From Anaerolineales bacterium UBA3082 (GTDB taxonomy: Bacteria > Chloroflexota > Anaerolineae > UBA7937): a stretch of 12,568 nucleotides of DNA. Below the pieces are notes generated by a model. The model had not been told where the DNA came from and did not search any database. It worked only from the letters and a program-made list of their open reading frames with translations. The stretch covers positions 1 to 12,568 of the forward strand of contig DFBK01000097.1 in NCBI GenBank assembly GCA_002366595.1, read 5' to 3'. Every line of letters starts with the position of its first letter. Position 1 is the stretch's first letter. Of this stretch, positions 6,833 through 12,568 are shown piece after piece. Position numbers and translations under genes: made by a program.

Positions 6833-7969
6833 TTGTCCAAGCCCTGGAGCCCTCAAGCCAAACGGTTGATAGCCGCCGGCGCTATGATATTTGGGGGTTT
6901 GGTTCTCTACCGAGTCCGCTCGGTGGTAGCACCTCTGGCCCTGGCGATGCTCGTGGCCTATATCCTCAACCCCTTGGTGGGGCTCCTAAGTAAAACAAAA
7001 CTTTCTCGCACTGGAGCCACCATCATAGTCTACCTCCTCCTCATATCCGCCCTTGTGGTTATCCCTTCTATACTGGTTCCCCCTCTAGTACAACAACTCA
7101 TCTCCATCGACGTGGACTTCACAGCCATCCTTGACAGCCTCCGCCAACTCATAGCCAGGTATCGGACGGTGGAGTTCCTCGGCTTTTCCATCGATCTCTA
7201 TCGCGTCTTCGTAGACATCCAAGGCGAGTTGGCTACCCTTGTGGGCTCCTTGGCTTCCCAATCGGTGGCTATCTTGCGGGGAGCGGCCTCCAGTGCCCTT
7301 TGGCTTATCTTTATCCTCATCATCTCTTTCTACCTCCTCAAAGACGCAGATCAGATCCCCTCCTACCTCGGGAGGCTGGCCCCTCCTGGATATCAGGAAG
7401 AGTTGAGCCAACTGATGAAGGAGGTAGGCAAGATATGGGATTCCTTCCTCCGGGGTCAAATCATTCTCTCTTCGGCAGTGGGGGGCATCACCGCGGCCAC
7501 CATGTGGATCGTGGGGGTGAAGAACGCCTTGCTCCTAGGGATAGTAGCCGGGATCCTGGAGATAATCCCGAATTTGGGACCCGTCTTGGCTGCCCTGCCG
7601 GCTGTGGCCCTAGCCTTCTTCCTAGGCTCAGAGCATTTGGCTCTGAGCAATGGTTGGTTCACTATTCTGGTGGCTGGCCTCTACTTGGCCATTCAACAGG
7701 TGGAGAACAACTTCTTGGTGCCCCGCATCATCGGGAGAAGCGTTAACCTCCACCCTATGGTGGTCATCGTGGGGGCTATCGGGGGGGCGATGATAGCAGG
7801 GATCCTGGGGATCTTCTTGGCCGCCCCGGTGCTGGGCAGTGCACGCATCCTGGGGGGATACCTATACCGAAAATTCCTCCAGACAGATGAAGCCTTGACG
7901 CCACCCACTCTCCCCCTGGAAGAGATATCGCTAGAGGAGAAACCGGAGACCGAGAAGGTCTCCGAATAG
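6833..7969 (+). CDS. AI-2E family transporter (multi-pass membrane protein)
   Basis: The protein belongs to the AI-2E (YdgG/TqsA/PerM-like) transporter family, whose members move diverse small molecules or ions, so the substrate cannot be named. The 378-residue product has hydrophobic segments at about 12-48 (two), 62-88, 150-170, 207-228, 232-263, 275-288 and 308-338. It carries the family signatures DADQIPSYLGRLAPP (171-185), EIIPNLGP (243-250) and QQVENNFLVPRIIGRSVNLHP (288-308). A charged tail rich in Glu ends the protein. The frame extends upstream to a TTG at 6785, but that codon is the putative -35 box. TTG at 6833 has a strong GAGGAGG five nt ahead, so I chose it. The neighbouring genes give no functional hint. 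Confidence 0.9.
   Translation: MSKPWSPQAKRLIAAGAMIFGGLVLYRVRSVVAPLALAMLVAYILNPLVGLLSKTKLSRTGATIIVYLLLISALVVIPSILVPPLVQQLISIDVDFTAILDSLRQLIARYRTVEFLGFSIDLYRVFVDIQGELATLVGSLASQSVAILRGAASSALWLIFILIISFYLLKDADQIPSYLGRLAPPGYQEELSQLMKEVGKIWDSFLRGQIILSSAVGGITAATMWIVGVKNALLLGIVAGILEIIPNLGPVLAALPAVALAFFLGSEHLALSNGWFTILVAGLYLAIQQVENNFLVPRIIGRSVNLHPMVVIVGAIGGAMIAGILGIFLAAPVLGSARILGGYLYRKFLQTDEALTPPTLPLEEISLEEKPETEKVSE
7944..7964. terminator. Hairpin between convergent genes, possible bidirectional terminator
   Basis: A perfect 8-bp stem CGGAGACC (7944-7951) and GGTCTCCG (7957-7964), with loop GAGAA, sits in the last codons of the AI-2E gene and 30 nt beyond the def stop on the other strand. Neither side has a good U tract: the plus side reads AATAGATACC and the minus side GTTTCTCC. 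It may block convergent read-through, but efficient intrinsic termination is doubtful. Confidence 0.4.
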
Positions 7970-7993
7970 ATACCCCTTCTTAAGGAGTTGAGG

Positions 7994-8518
7994 CTAGATA
8001 GCCAATTCCGTCTCTCCTTCAGCCTTTTCCAGCCGGCGGAGTTTATCTATACTTTCCAATCGAGCGGTGAAAAGCATCCCGTTAAGATGATCTATCTCAT
8101 GCTGCAAGGCCCGAGCCAAAAGGCCCTGGGCTTTAACCCTGATCTTTTTGCCCTTGAGATCTTGACCTTTCACCGTTACCCTGCTCGCTCGCTTCACCTC
8201 CCCCACATAGCCCGGCAGGGATAAACACCCCTCGTCTCCTTCTTCCTCCCCCCAGGATTTCACTACTTCAGGGTTACAGATGACGAAGAGTTTCCCTCGC
8301 TGCGGGTCTTCTTCTCCCTCCACCTGGGGCAACTCGACCACGATAACCCGCAGGGGAACGCCGATTTGGGGAGCCGCCAGCCCGATCCCTGGGGCAGCGC
8401 GCATCGTCTCCACCATATCGTCCCCCAGAGCCTTAAGGGAAGGGGCGAAATCCCTTACCTTCTTAGCCTTCTGGCGCACTACCATCTCATCGGCCTGCGA
8501 GATCCGCCTTACAGCCAC
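7994..8518 (-). CDS. def: Peptide deformylase
   Basis: Peptide deformylase is a cytoplasmic metalloenzyme that removes the N-formyl group from nascent proteins. The 174-residue product has all three motifs in order: GIGLAAPQ (44-51), EGCLS (97-101) and HEIDH (140-144). Cys99, His140 and His144 would bind the metal, and Glu141 would be the catalytic base. A glutamate-rich insertion at about 66-75 and 89-96 precedes motif 2 and is not unusual in the family. The GTG start has GGAGG four nt upstream. The gene lies 51 nt downstream of rlmD on the same strand and has its own strong promoter at 8545-8573, so it can be made with or without rlmD read-through. Confidence 0.96.
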   Translation of the reverse strand: MAVRRISQADEMVVRQKAKKVRDFAPSLKALGDDMVETMRAAPGIGLAAPQIGVPLRVIVVELPQVEGEEDPQRGKLFVICNPEVVKSWGEEEGDEGCLSLPGYVGEVKRASRVTVKGQDLKGKKIRVKAQGLLARALQHEIDHLNGMLFTARLESIDKLRRLEKAEGETELAI

Positions 8519-8544
8519 TTAACCTCCAAAAGTAAGCAACTAAA

Positions 8545-8573
8545 AATATAATTTCACGCAGCGTGGATGTCAA
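8545..8573 (-). promoter_or_regulatory. Strong sigma-70 promoter of def, overlapping the rlmD stop codon
   Basis: On the minus strand a perfect -35 TTGACA (8573-8568) and a -10 TATATT (8550-8545) are separated by exactly 17 nt. The -35 box contains the TGA stop of rlmD (8572-8570). The spacer holds the perfect inverted repeat CACGC-T-GCGTG (8565-8555), a possible operator covering the promoter centre. The 5' UTR before the def GTG would be about 20 nt. Confidence 0.75.
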
Positions 8574-9817
8574 GAGGGCGACCGCTCTAGAAGGGCTGCG
8601 GTTTCTATGTGATAGGTCTGAGGGAACATGTCCACGGGTTGAACCTCGACTAGATAGTAGCCACCCTCCCTCAGACGCTTGATATCCCGGGCCAGAGTGG
8701 CCGGGTCGCAGGAGACGTAGATGATCTTGGCGGGGGCAAGCCTCACCAGGTGGGTGATAGCCTCCCTTCCGCAGCCTTGACGGGGAGGATCGAGGATGGC
8801 TACATCGACCCTTACTAAGTCAGGCAGAGTATCTTCCACCCGCCCTCCGATGAATTCTACGTTTTCCCCCTCTCCCACAGGGATACTTTCGTACTGGGCG
8901 TTGAACCGGGCATCGGCAAGGGCACTATCGCTCTCCTCTACACCTATTACCTGGCCTACCTCCCCCGCCAGGGATAGACCAAAGGTTCCTACCCCACAAT
9001 AGGCGTCGAGGAGAACCTCGTGACCCTCCGGGGCCAGATACCCCCGCACCACCTCTATCAGTCGCTCCAGTTGCTCTGTATTCACCTGGAAGAAACTGCC
9101 AGCCGAGATACGGAAGCACCTCCCTCCCACCTCCTCTATGATGGAACTATCCCCCACCAGGGTGAGGAGCGTCCCATCGCTTAGGAACTCCACGCAAGAG
9201 AGGGGCTCGTTCACCTCCAAGGCGGGGATCACATCCTCCTCCATCTCCAGGATCAGAAGTTTCTGCCCTGTCCTCGTGCCCACCCTGATGGAGACCCTCT
9301 TCAATTGGGGAAAAGCCAAATCGAGAGCGCGAAAGACCTCCTCTACAAGGGGGTGTATGATGTAGCAGACCTCAATGGGGACCACCTCCCAACCCCGAAA
9401 GGTGAGAAAGCCGAGACGTCCCTCTTCATTCAGATGAAACTGAAGGTGATTACGGTAGAACCAAGGATCGTGAGCCCCCAGAGAGCGTTTGACCGGAGGC
9501 TTCAAGACTCCACCGATCCGCTCCAGTTGATCGTGCAATATCTCTTCCTTAAAGCGCAATTGGGCTTCATAAGCCATATGCTGCCATTGGCAACCCCCAC
9601 AGGTTCCGAAATGGGGACACCGAGGCTCCACCCTATCCGGCGAAGGACGCACCACCTCCAAGAGTCGGGCTCGAGCGTACCGGCCCTTATCTTGGACGAT
9701 CTCAACGAGTACCTCTTCCCCCAGCAAGGCGTAGGGGACAAAGATCACCTTCCCTTCATGGCGGCCCAAGGCCTCGCCGCCATGAGCCATGCCCGTTAAC
9801 TGCAAGCGGATGGACAT
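8570..9817 (-). CDS. rlmD: 23S rRNA (uracil-C5)-methyltransferase, RlmD/RumA family
   Basis: The enzyme uses S-adenosylmethionine to make 5-methyluridine in 23S rRNA (U1939 in E. coli). The 415-residue protein has an N-terminal TRAM-like beta-barrel (about 1-56, MAHGGEALGR). A [4Fe-4S]-type cysteine set follows: Cys67, Cys73 and Cys76 in CPHFGTCGGC, with Cys151 as the probable fourth ligand. Next come FFQVNTEQ (242-249), the SAM site LLDAYCGVGTFG (269-280), LDPPRQGCG (342-350) and the catalytic cysteine in YVSCDPATLARD (Cys370), with Glu405 near the C-terminus. The ATG start has GAGGAGAT about 5 nt ahead. Assignment to RlmD rather than another RumA-family uridine methyltransferase is by overall similarity; the target base is not proven by sequence. 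Confidence 0.9.
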   Translation of the reverse strand: MSIRLQLTGMAHGGEALGRHEGKVIFVPYALLGEEVLVEIVQDKGRYARARLLEVVRPSPDRVEPRCPHFGTCGGCQWQHMAYEAQLRFKEEILHDQLERIGGVLKPPVKRSLGAHDPWFYRNHLQFHLNEEGRLGFLTFRGWEVVPIEVCYIIHPLVEEVFRALDLAFPQLKRVSIRVGTRTGQKLLILEMEEDVIPALEVNEPLSCVEFLSDGTLLTLVGDSSIIEEVGGRCFRISAGSFFQVNTEQLERLIEVVRGYLAPEGHEVLLDAYCGVGTFGLSLAGEVGQVIGVEESDSALADARFNAQYESIPVGEGENVEFIGGRVEDTLPDLVRVDVAILDPPRQGCGREAITHLVRLAPAKIIYVSCDPATLARDIKRLREGGYYLVEVQPVDMFPQTYHIETAALLERSPS

Positions 9818-9838
9818 ACGATCTCCTCATGAGAGTAT

Positions 9839-9868
9839 ATCATAGCCATTGTTTGAGGGCGAAAACAA
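9839..9868 (-). promoter_or_regulatory. Possible rlmD promoter overlapping the upstream terminator
   Basis: On the minus strand TTGTTT (9868-9863), an 18-nt spacer and TATGAT (9844-9839) form a moderate sigma-70 promoter. It ends about 20 nt before the rlmD start. Its -35 box is the U tract of the terminator of the preceding gene. A second -10-like TATACT lies slightly downstream without a matching -35. Confidence 0.4.
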
Positions 9869-9896
9869 GTAGGGCAGGTTTAGAAACCTGCCCTAC
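9862..9896 (-). terminator. 13-bp palindromic terminator after the zinc-ribbon gene
   Basis: GTAGGGCAGGTTT (9869-9881 on the plus strand) is perfectly complementary to AAACCTGCCCTAC (9884-9896) around a 2-nt centre. Read on the minus strand, the stem is followed by TTGTTTT (9868-9862), a proper U tract. It lies 28 nt downstream of the stop at 9925. The long perfect stem resembles a dispersed palindromic repeat used as a terminator, and the element near 11250 has related arms. Confidence 0.75.
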
Positions 9897-9924
9897 TGCA
9901 CACTCGGCTAATAGTTTCTTTTCC

Positions 9925-10203
9925 TTACCCTTTGTTCAGAAGGTTTTCTTTTAATCTGGCAACAAGCGGGATATTATCCTCACAGTATAGCTCCAATGCC
10001 TTCCCTTTTTCTTCATCGTCCATTTTGCCCAATGCTCGTTTTGCCAGCTGAACATCGTGATTATCCGGCACCCTCTCTTCAGTCCATCTTGCATAACCGC
10101 ATATTCGACAAGTTACCTCAAAGTAGAGGCTGTCATAGCTGGAAACGATCATTTCCTCGAAGCCACAACATGGGCATTGTTCCACCCAGACATGCGAGCC
10201 CAA
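9925..10203 (-). CDS. Small zinc-ribbon protein, function unknown
   Basis: I do not recognise a named family. The 92-residue protein begins with a rubredoxin-like or ribbon-type metal site: Cys10 and Cys13 (CPCCGF) and Cys32 and Cys35 (CRICGY), 18 residues between the pairs, with one extra cysteine at 12. The rest is a charged helical tail with no cysteines (DDEEKGKALELYCEDN has only one more Cys, then LKENLLNKG). The start is TTG; AAAGGGG stands 6 nt upstream, and no better in-frame start precedes the first cysteine. It lies 18 nt after the EVE-domain gene and shares its low GC and its terminator, so the two are almost certainly one operon. It may be a nucleic-acid or protein binding partner of that gene. 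Confidence 0.75.
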   Translation of the reverse strand: MGSHVWVEQCPCCGFEEMIVSSYDSLYFEVTCRICGYARWTEERVPDNHDVQLAKRALGKMDDEEKGKALELYCEDNIPLVARLKENLLNKG

Positions 10204-10221
10204 AATTTGCCCCTTTCATAT

Positions 10222-11034
10222 TTAGATGCCAAGTTCCTTTTCAAGGTCTAAAAAGGCTCTTTTGCGATCGTAAAGGTCCTTTATCCTTTCCAAGTCAATA
10301 AAATTTAATCGTTCTTGAATCTCATGAAAACTCCCTGAAAGCAGGGTTCTCACCTTATCATAATCTGCTTGAGATGCTACTATGAAAATACGGCTATTCC
10401 ATAAGTCAAAGGCATGCTTCAGTTTGGATAGGTCGTGATAAAGATCGCCCTTTACGCAGACTTCAAAGGCATAGGTCGGCACAGATCGTTCTACTCTCCT
10501 CCATACAACATCGAGTCTTCCCAAGTCGAAAGGATATTCCCCTTCAGCAATATAATCTTGCAGTTTGCCAATCTCGATCAGTTTCTGCTTAATCTCTTTA
10601 TGAGAGATTGGCTCTTCCAACTCTTCGGCATGGGGCTCTTTGAATTTCGAGATGACCTCTTGAGCCAGTGAAGAATCAATCTGTTGAAATCCTATTCCTG
10701 TCTTATATCTTAACAACTCAGAGGTTATTTTATCTGTTTCCCATTTGTCTGGGGGAACACAATGCTCAACATCAAACTCAAAGCGCAGGGGCCATATCAC
10801 CTCATTTTTACTAAGTTCTTCAGACCAGAGGGGTTGAGTTTGCCGAAACTTCGTTGTGACAGTCCCATATCCAATTATGCCGGCAACCGGCCGCATAACG
10901 TAGTACATAACCACATCCCCTTCTTGCAAGGCATTCCAGTGTCGCCTTTGCCTCTCTCTAAGACCCCAAATATTACCTTTTTCAAATGCCTCTTTCCAAT
11001 TTTCGAGGGTTCCTACCGCCATCCAACAATTCAT
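10222..11034 (-). CDS. EVE-domain protein with PD-(D/E)XK nuclease-like C-terminal region
   Basis: The 270-residue protein has two parts. Residues 1-105 look like an EVE (PUA-like) domain: NCWMAVGTLENWKEA, NIWGL, LQEGDVVMYYV and GIIGYGTV, similar in layout to archaeal stand-alone EVE proteins. EVE domains are known to bind modified bases and are often fused to nucleases. Residues about 145-225 suggest a PD-(D/E)XK core: an acidic helix (GKLQDYIAEGEYP), Asp175 in RLDVVW, Glu191 in YAFEVCVKG, then a helix DLSKLKHAFD and a strand IFIVAS. The usual lysine position is Cys193, with Lys195 two residues on, so activity is uncertain. The start ATG overlaps the stop of an upstream 22-codon frame (TAATG) and has only a poor site of its own. 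Together with the zinc-ribbon gene it could form a restriction-like unit; that role is inferred. Confidence 0.75.
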   Translation of the reverse strand: MNCWMAVGTLENWKEAFEKGNIWGLRERQRRHWNALQEGDVVMYYVMRPVAGIIGYGTVTTKFRQTQPLWSEELSKNEVIWPLRFEFDVEHCVPPDKWETDKITSELLRYKTGIGFQQIDSSLAQEVISKFKEPHAEELEEPISHKEIKQKLIEIGKLQDYIAEGEYPFDLGRLDVVWRRVERSVPTYAFEVCVKGDLYHDLSKLKHAFDLWNSRIFIVASQADYDKVRTLLSGSFHEIQERLNFIDLERIKDLYDRKRAFLDLEKELGI

Positions 11035-11102
11035 TACCCTAATTCCCCGGCTTCACGACACAACTCCACTTGAGGCAGTCCCCTCTTGTAGTAGTCAGAC
11101 AT
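11034..11102 (-). CDS. Putative 22-residue leader peptide, coupled to the EVE gene
   Basis: A minus-strand ATG at 11102 has GAAGGAG 7 nt ahead and opens a 22-codon frame (MSDYYKRGLPQ, then VELCREAGELG). It ends in TAA overlapping the EVE start as TAATG. It lies wholly in the 5' UTR expected from the promoter at 11127-11155. The overlap, together with the weak ribosome site of the EVE gene, points to translational coupling. No homology is recognised, and chance cannot be excluded for so short a frame. Confidence 0.5.
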   Translation of the reverse strand: MSDYYKRGLPQVELCREAGELG

Positions 11103-11126
11103 CTTGGCTCTCCTTCGTCCCTCCCT

Positions 11127-11155
11127 AGCATAGTATGCCTTTCCATTTTAGTCAA
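11127..11155 (-). promoter_or_regulatory. Sigma-70 promoter of the EVE/zinc-ribbon operon
   Basis: On the minus strand TTGACT (11155-11150), a 17-nt spacer and TATGCT (11132-11127) form a good promoter. Transcription would start near 11120, about 18 nt before the leader ATG and 86 nt before the EVE ATG. The rest of the spacer between gdh and the EVE gene (11156-11225) shows no gene or clear structure. Confidence 0.65.
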
Positions 11156-11225
11156 GTGGGGCATCCGTTGCAGACTCTACAATATGAGTGGATACCCAAT
11201 GCTGACAGAGCCACCCAAACATGTC

Positions 11226-11262
11226 AAAAAGAGAATAGGGCGGGCACAGAGGCCCGCCCCTA
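11226..11262 (-). terminator. GC-rich terminator after the dehydrogenase gene
   Basis: On the plus strand GGGCGGGC (11238-11245) pairs with GCCCGCCC (11252-11259) across a 6-nt loop, with flanking TA able to pair past one bulged C. Read on the minus strand the stem is followed by TATTCTCTTTTT. It lies about 20 nt after the stop of the dehydrogenase gene. Its arms, TAGGGCGGGC and GCCCGCCCCTAC, resemble those of the palindrome at 9869-9896. Confidence 0.75.
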
Positions 11263-11280
11263 CATGGTTTGTGGAAATCG

Positions 11281-12459
11281 TTAGGGGTATATCCCCCTGG
11301 TCATGGTGGCCTCCGCCACTCGACTGATGGCTAGGATATAGGCCGCCACCCGCATATCTACGTTCTTCTCCTGGGAGATCCCAAGGACATCGTTAAAACT
11401 CCGTACCATGATCTCTTCCAACCGCTTGTTTATCTCCTCCTCGCTCCAGAAGAAGAATTGGAGCCCCTGCACCCACTCGAAGTAGGAGACGGTGACGCCG
11501 CCGGCGTTGCAAAGGATGTCCGGGATCACAAAGATGCCCTTATCGTTAAGGATGACGTCCGCCTCGGGGGTGGTGGGGCCATTGGCCCCCTCGGCTAGGA
11601 TCTTTACCGTATCCTTTATCCTTGTCGCCGTTTCACCGGTGACCTGCCCTTCTAATGCAGCGGGAACTAGGATATCTACCTTCTGCTCGATCCAAGATGA
11701 ACCCGGTAACTCCTCCGCACCCCTCAATCTCGACCGGTCTACCACTCCAAATCTATCCGTGATACTCTGCAAGTAGGGGATATCAAGCCCTGCTGGGTTG
11801 AAGATACACCCCTTGATGTCGGATACCAGCACTACCTTCATCCCCAAGCGGGATAGGTTTAGAGCAGCGCTCCCCCCAACATTGCCAAAGCCCTGTACAG
11901 CGGCGCGGCAGGCTTTTGGATCCATCTTGAGGTACTTTAAGGCTTCCCGGGTGCAGATTGCCACCCCACGTCCTGTAGCATCCCTCCTACCTAGGGAGCC
12001 ACCGATGCTGATCGGCTTCCCGGTGACTACGGCAGGAACAGAATACCCCTTATGCATACTATAAGTATCCATGATCCAGGCCATGACCTGAGGGTTGGTG
12101 TTTACATCGGGGGCGGGGATGTCTCCCTCGGGGCTCATGAGGACCGCTATCTCCGTGGCGTAGCGGCGGGTGAGGTTCTCCAGTTCGTTCATCGACATCT
12201 CTTCAGGTTTGCAGACCACGCCCCCCTTGGCTCCGCCAAAAGGAAGGCCTACTACGGCGCATTTCCAGGTCATCCACATGGCCAAGGCCCGCACCTCATC
12301 CAAGGTGACATCGGGATGGTAACGGATGCCGCCTTTAGTGGGTCCTCGTACGGTGCTGTGATGCACCCGGTAGCCGGTGAACATCCTGACCGAGCCATCG
12401 TCCATATGGACCGGGAAGTTCACCGTCAGTTCCCGCTTGGGCAGACGCAGCATCTCCAC
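11281..12459 (-). CDS. Glu/Leu/Phe/Val dehydrogenase (glutamate dehydrogenase type), N-terminally cut
   Basis: The family catalyses reversible oxidative deamination of an amino acid, most often glutamate to 2-oxoglutarate plus ammonia with NAD(P). In the open frame from GTG 12459 (392 residues) I see PTKGGIRYHP (Lys42), MTWKCAVV (Lys66), PFGGAKGGV (Lys78) and PAPDVNT (Asp118), which match the substrate-binding lysines and catalytic aspartate. The dinucleotide fold follows with GFGNVGG (190-196), then AEGANGPTTPEAD and CNAGGVTVSYFEWVQG. Relatives carry about 25-30 more N-terminal residues; those residues are encoded upstream in the same frame but are separated by a TAA at 12469-12471. Thus the gene may be a pseudogene, may reinitiate at GTG 12459, or the stop may be a sequence error. 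The missing segment is an N-terminal helix, outside the active site. Confidence 0.88.
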   Translation of the reverse strand: MEMLRLPKRELTVNFPVHMDDGSVRMFTGYRVHHSTVRGPTKGGIRYHPDVTLDEVRALAMWMTWKCAVVGLPFGGAKGGVVCKPEEMSMNELENLTRRYATEIAVLMSPEGDIPAPDVNTNPQVMAWIMDTYSMHKGYSVPAVVTGKPISIGGSLGRRDATGRGVAICTREALKYLKMDPKACRAAVQGFGNVGGSAALNLSRLGMKVVLVSDIKGCIFNPAGLDIPYLQSITDRFGVVDRSRLRGAEELPGSSWIEQKVDILVPAALEGQVTGETATRIKDTVKILAEGANGPTTPEADVILNDKGIFVIPDILCNAGGVTVSYFEWVQGLQFFFWSEEEINKRLEEIMVRSFNDVLGISQEKNVDMRVAAYILAISRVAEATMTRGIYP

Positions 12460-12549
12460 GATCCCGGCTTAGATGCCCGATAGATACCCCACCGCGTTGT
12501 CGAACTGCTTGACGGCAATCTCATAGAGGTTTTCTTTCTCCTGCGCCAT
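12460..12549 (-). other. Original 5' end of the dehydrogenase gene, separated by an ochre codon
   Basis: On the minus strand an ATG at 12549, with a fine GGGAGGTG (12560-12553) ahead, opens MAQEKENLYEIAV then KQFDNAVGYLSGI, stopping at TAA (12471-12469). Three codons later comes the GTG of the remaining frame, in the same register. The peptide resembles the normal N-terminus of the family (NPYEIA...QFD motif), so it belongs to the dehydrogenase rather than being an independent gene. The excellent ribosome site here, and its absence at GTG 12459, show where translation originally began. Confidence 0.75.
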
Positions 12550-12568
12550 CTTCACCTCCCTGTGAATT

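Noticed and set aside
9305..9799. A 164-residue plus-strand frame opposite rlmD
   Set aside because: It is the complement of a well-supported methyltransferase gene and shows no recognisable domain or ribosome site.
429..9896. The idea that the 22-bp palindromes in the transposase and the GTAGGGC palindromes at 9869 and 11238 are one family
   Set aside because: Both contain CCCTAC/GTAGGG, but in opposite arm order: the short units start with CCCTAC, the long ones with GTAGGG. Their cores also differ.
12052..12483. A 143-residue plus-strand frame opposite the dehydrogenase
   Set aside because: It is antisense to conserved catalytic motifs and its composition is that expected of a shadow frame.
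1..12568. CRISPR arrays, tRNA or rRNA genes
   Set aside because: No regularly spaced direct repeats, and no tRNA-like TTCGA arm with a matching acceptor or rRNA-like stretch, were seen by eye; this was not checked with a covariance search.

Overview
The window looks like a stretch of chromosome from a moderately GC-rich bacterium. It mixes housekeeping genes, one decayed insertion sequence, and a short lower-GC accessory insert. The use of GTG and TTG starts with clear Shine-Dalgarno sites, the rpsO-pnp pair and the style of the intergenic palindromes would fit a Chloroflexota-like genome. That placement is only an impression from protein style and was not tested by any search.

Left part (1-1340): a dead IS481-type transposase gene. 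It is broken by four 21-22 bp near-palindromes with a GGATCC centre and by one amber codon. Removing the four palindromes from the sequence restores a single 370-codon frame (one amber left), so they are later insertions into an intact gene.

Plus-strand block (1353-7969): a good sigma-70 promoter drives rpsO (ribosomal protein S15). pnp (polynucleotide phosphorylase) follows behind a structured leader and ends at a strong intrinsic terminator. Next come a P2A-type, calcium-pump-like P-type ATPase and an AI-2E family membrane protein with its own extended -10 promoter.

Minus-strand block (12549 down to 7994), in transcription order: a Glu/Leu/Phe/Val dehydrogenase (glutamate dehydrogenase type) whose first 30 codons are cut off by an in-frame TAA; a palindromic terminator; a 22-codon leader frame overlapping the next start as TAATG; an EVE-domain protein with a nuclease-like C-terminal half; a 92-residue zinc-ribbon protein; a second palindromic terminator; rlmD (23S rRNA m5U methyltransferase); and def (peptide deformylase) from a promoter whose -35 box overlaps the rlmD stop.

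The two accessory genes (about 9925-11102) are visibly more AT-rich than their neighbours and sit between two related GTAGGGC-type palindromes. An EVE module (modified-base reader) joined to a PD-(D/E)XK-like region, co-transcribed with a zinc ribbon, suggests a restriction-like defence or nucleic-acid surveillance pair. This pair and the miniature palindromic insertions are the two most interesting items here.
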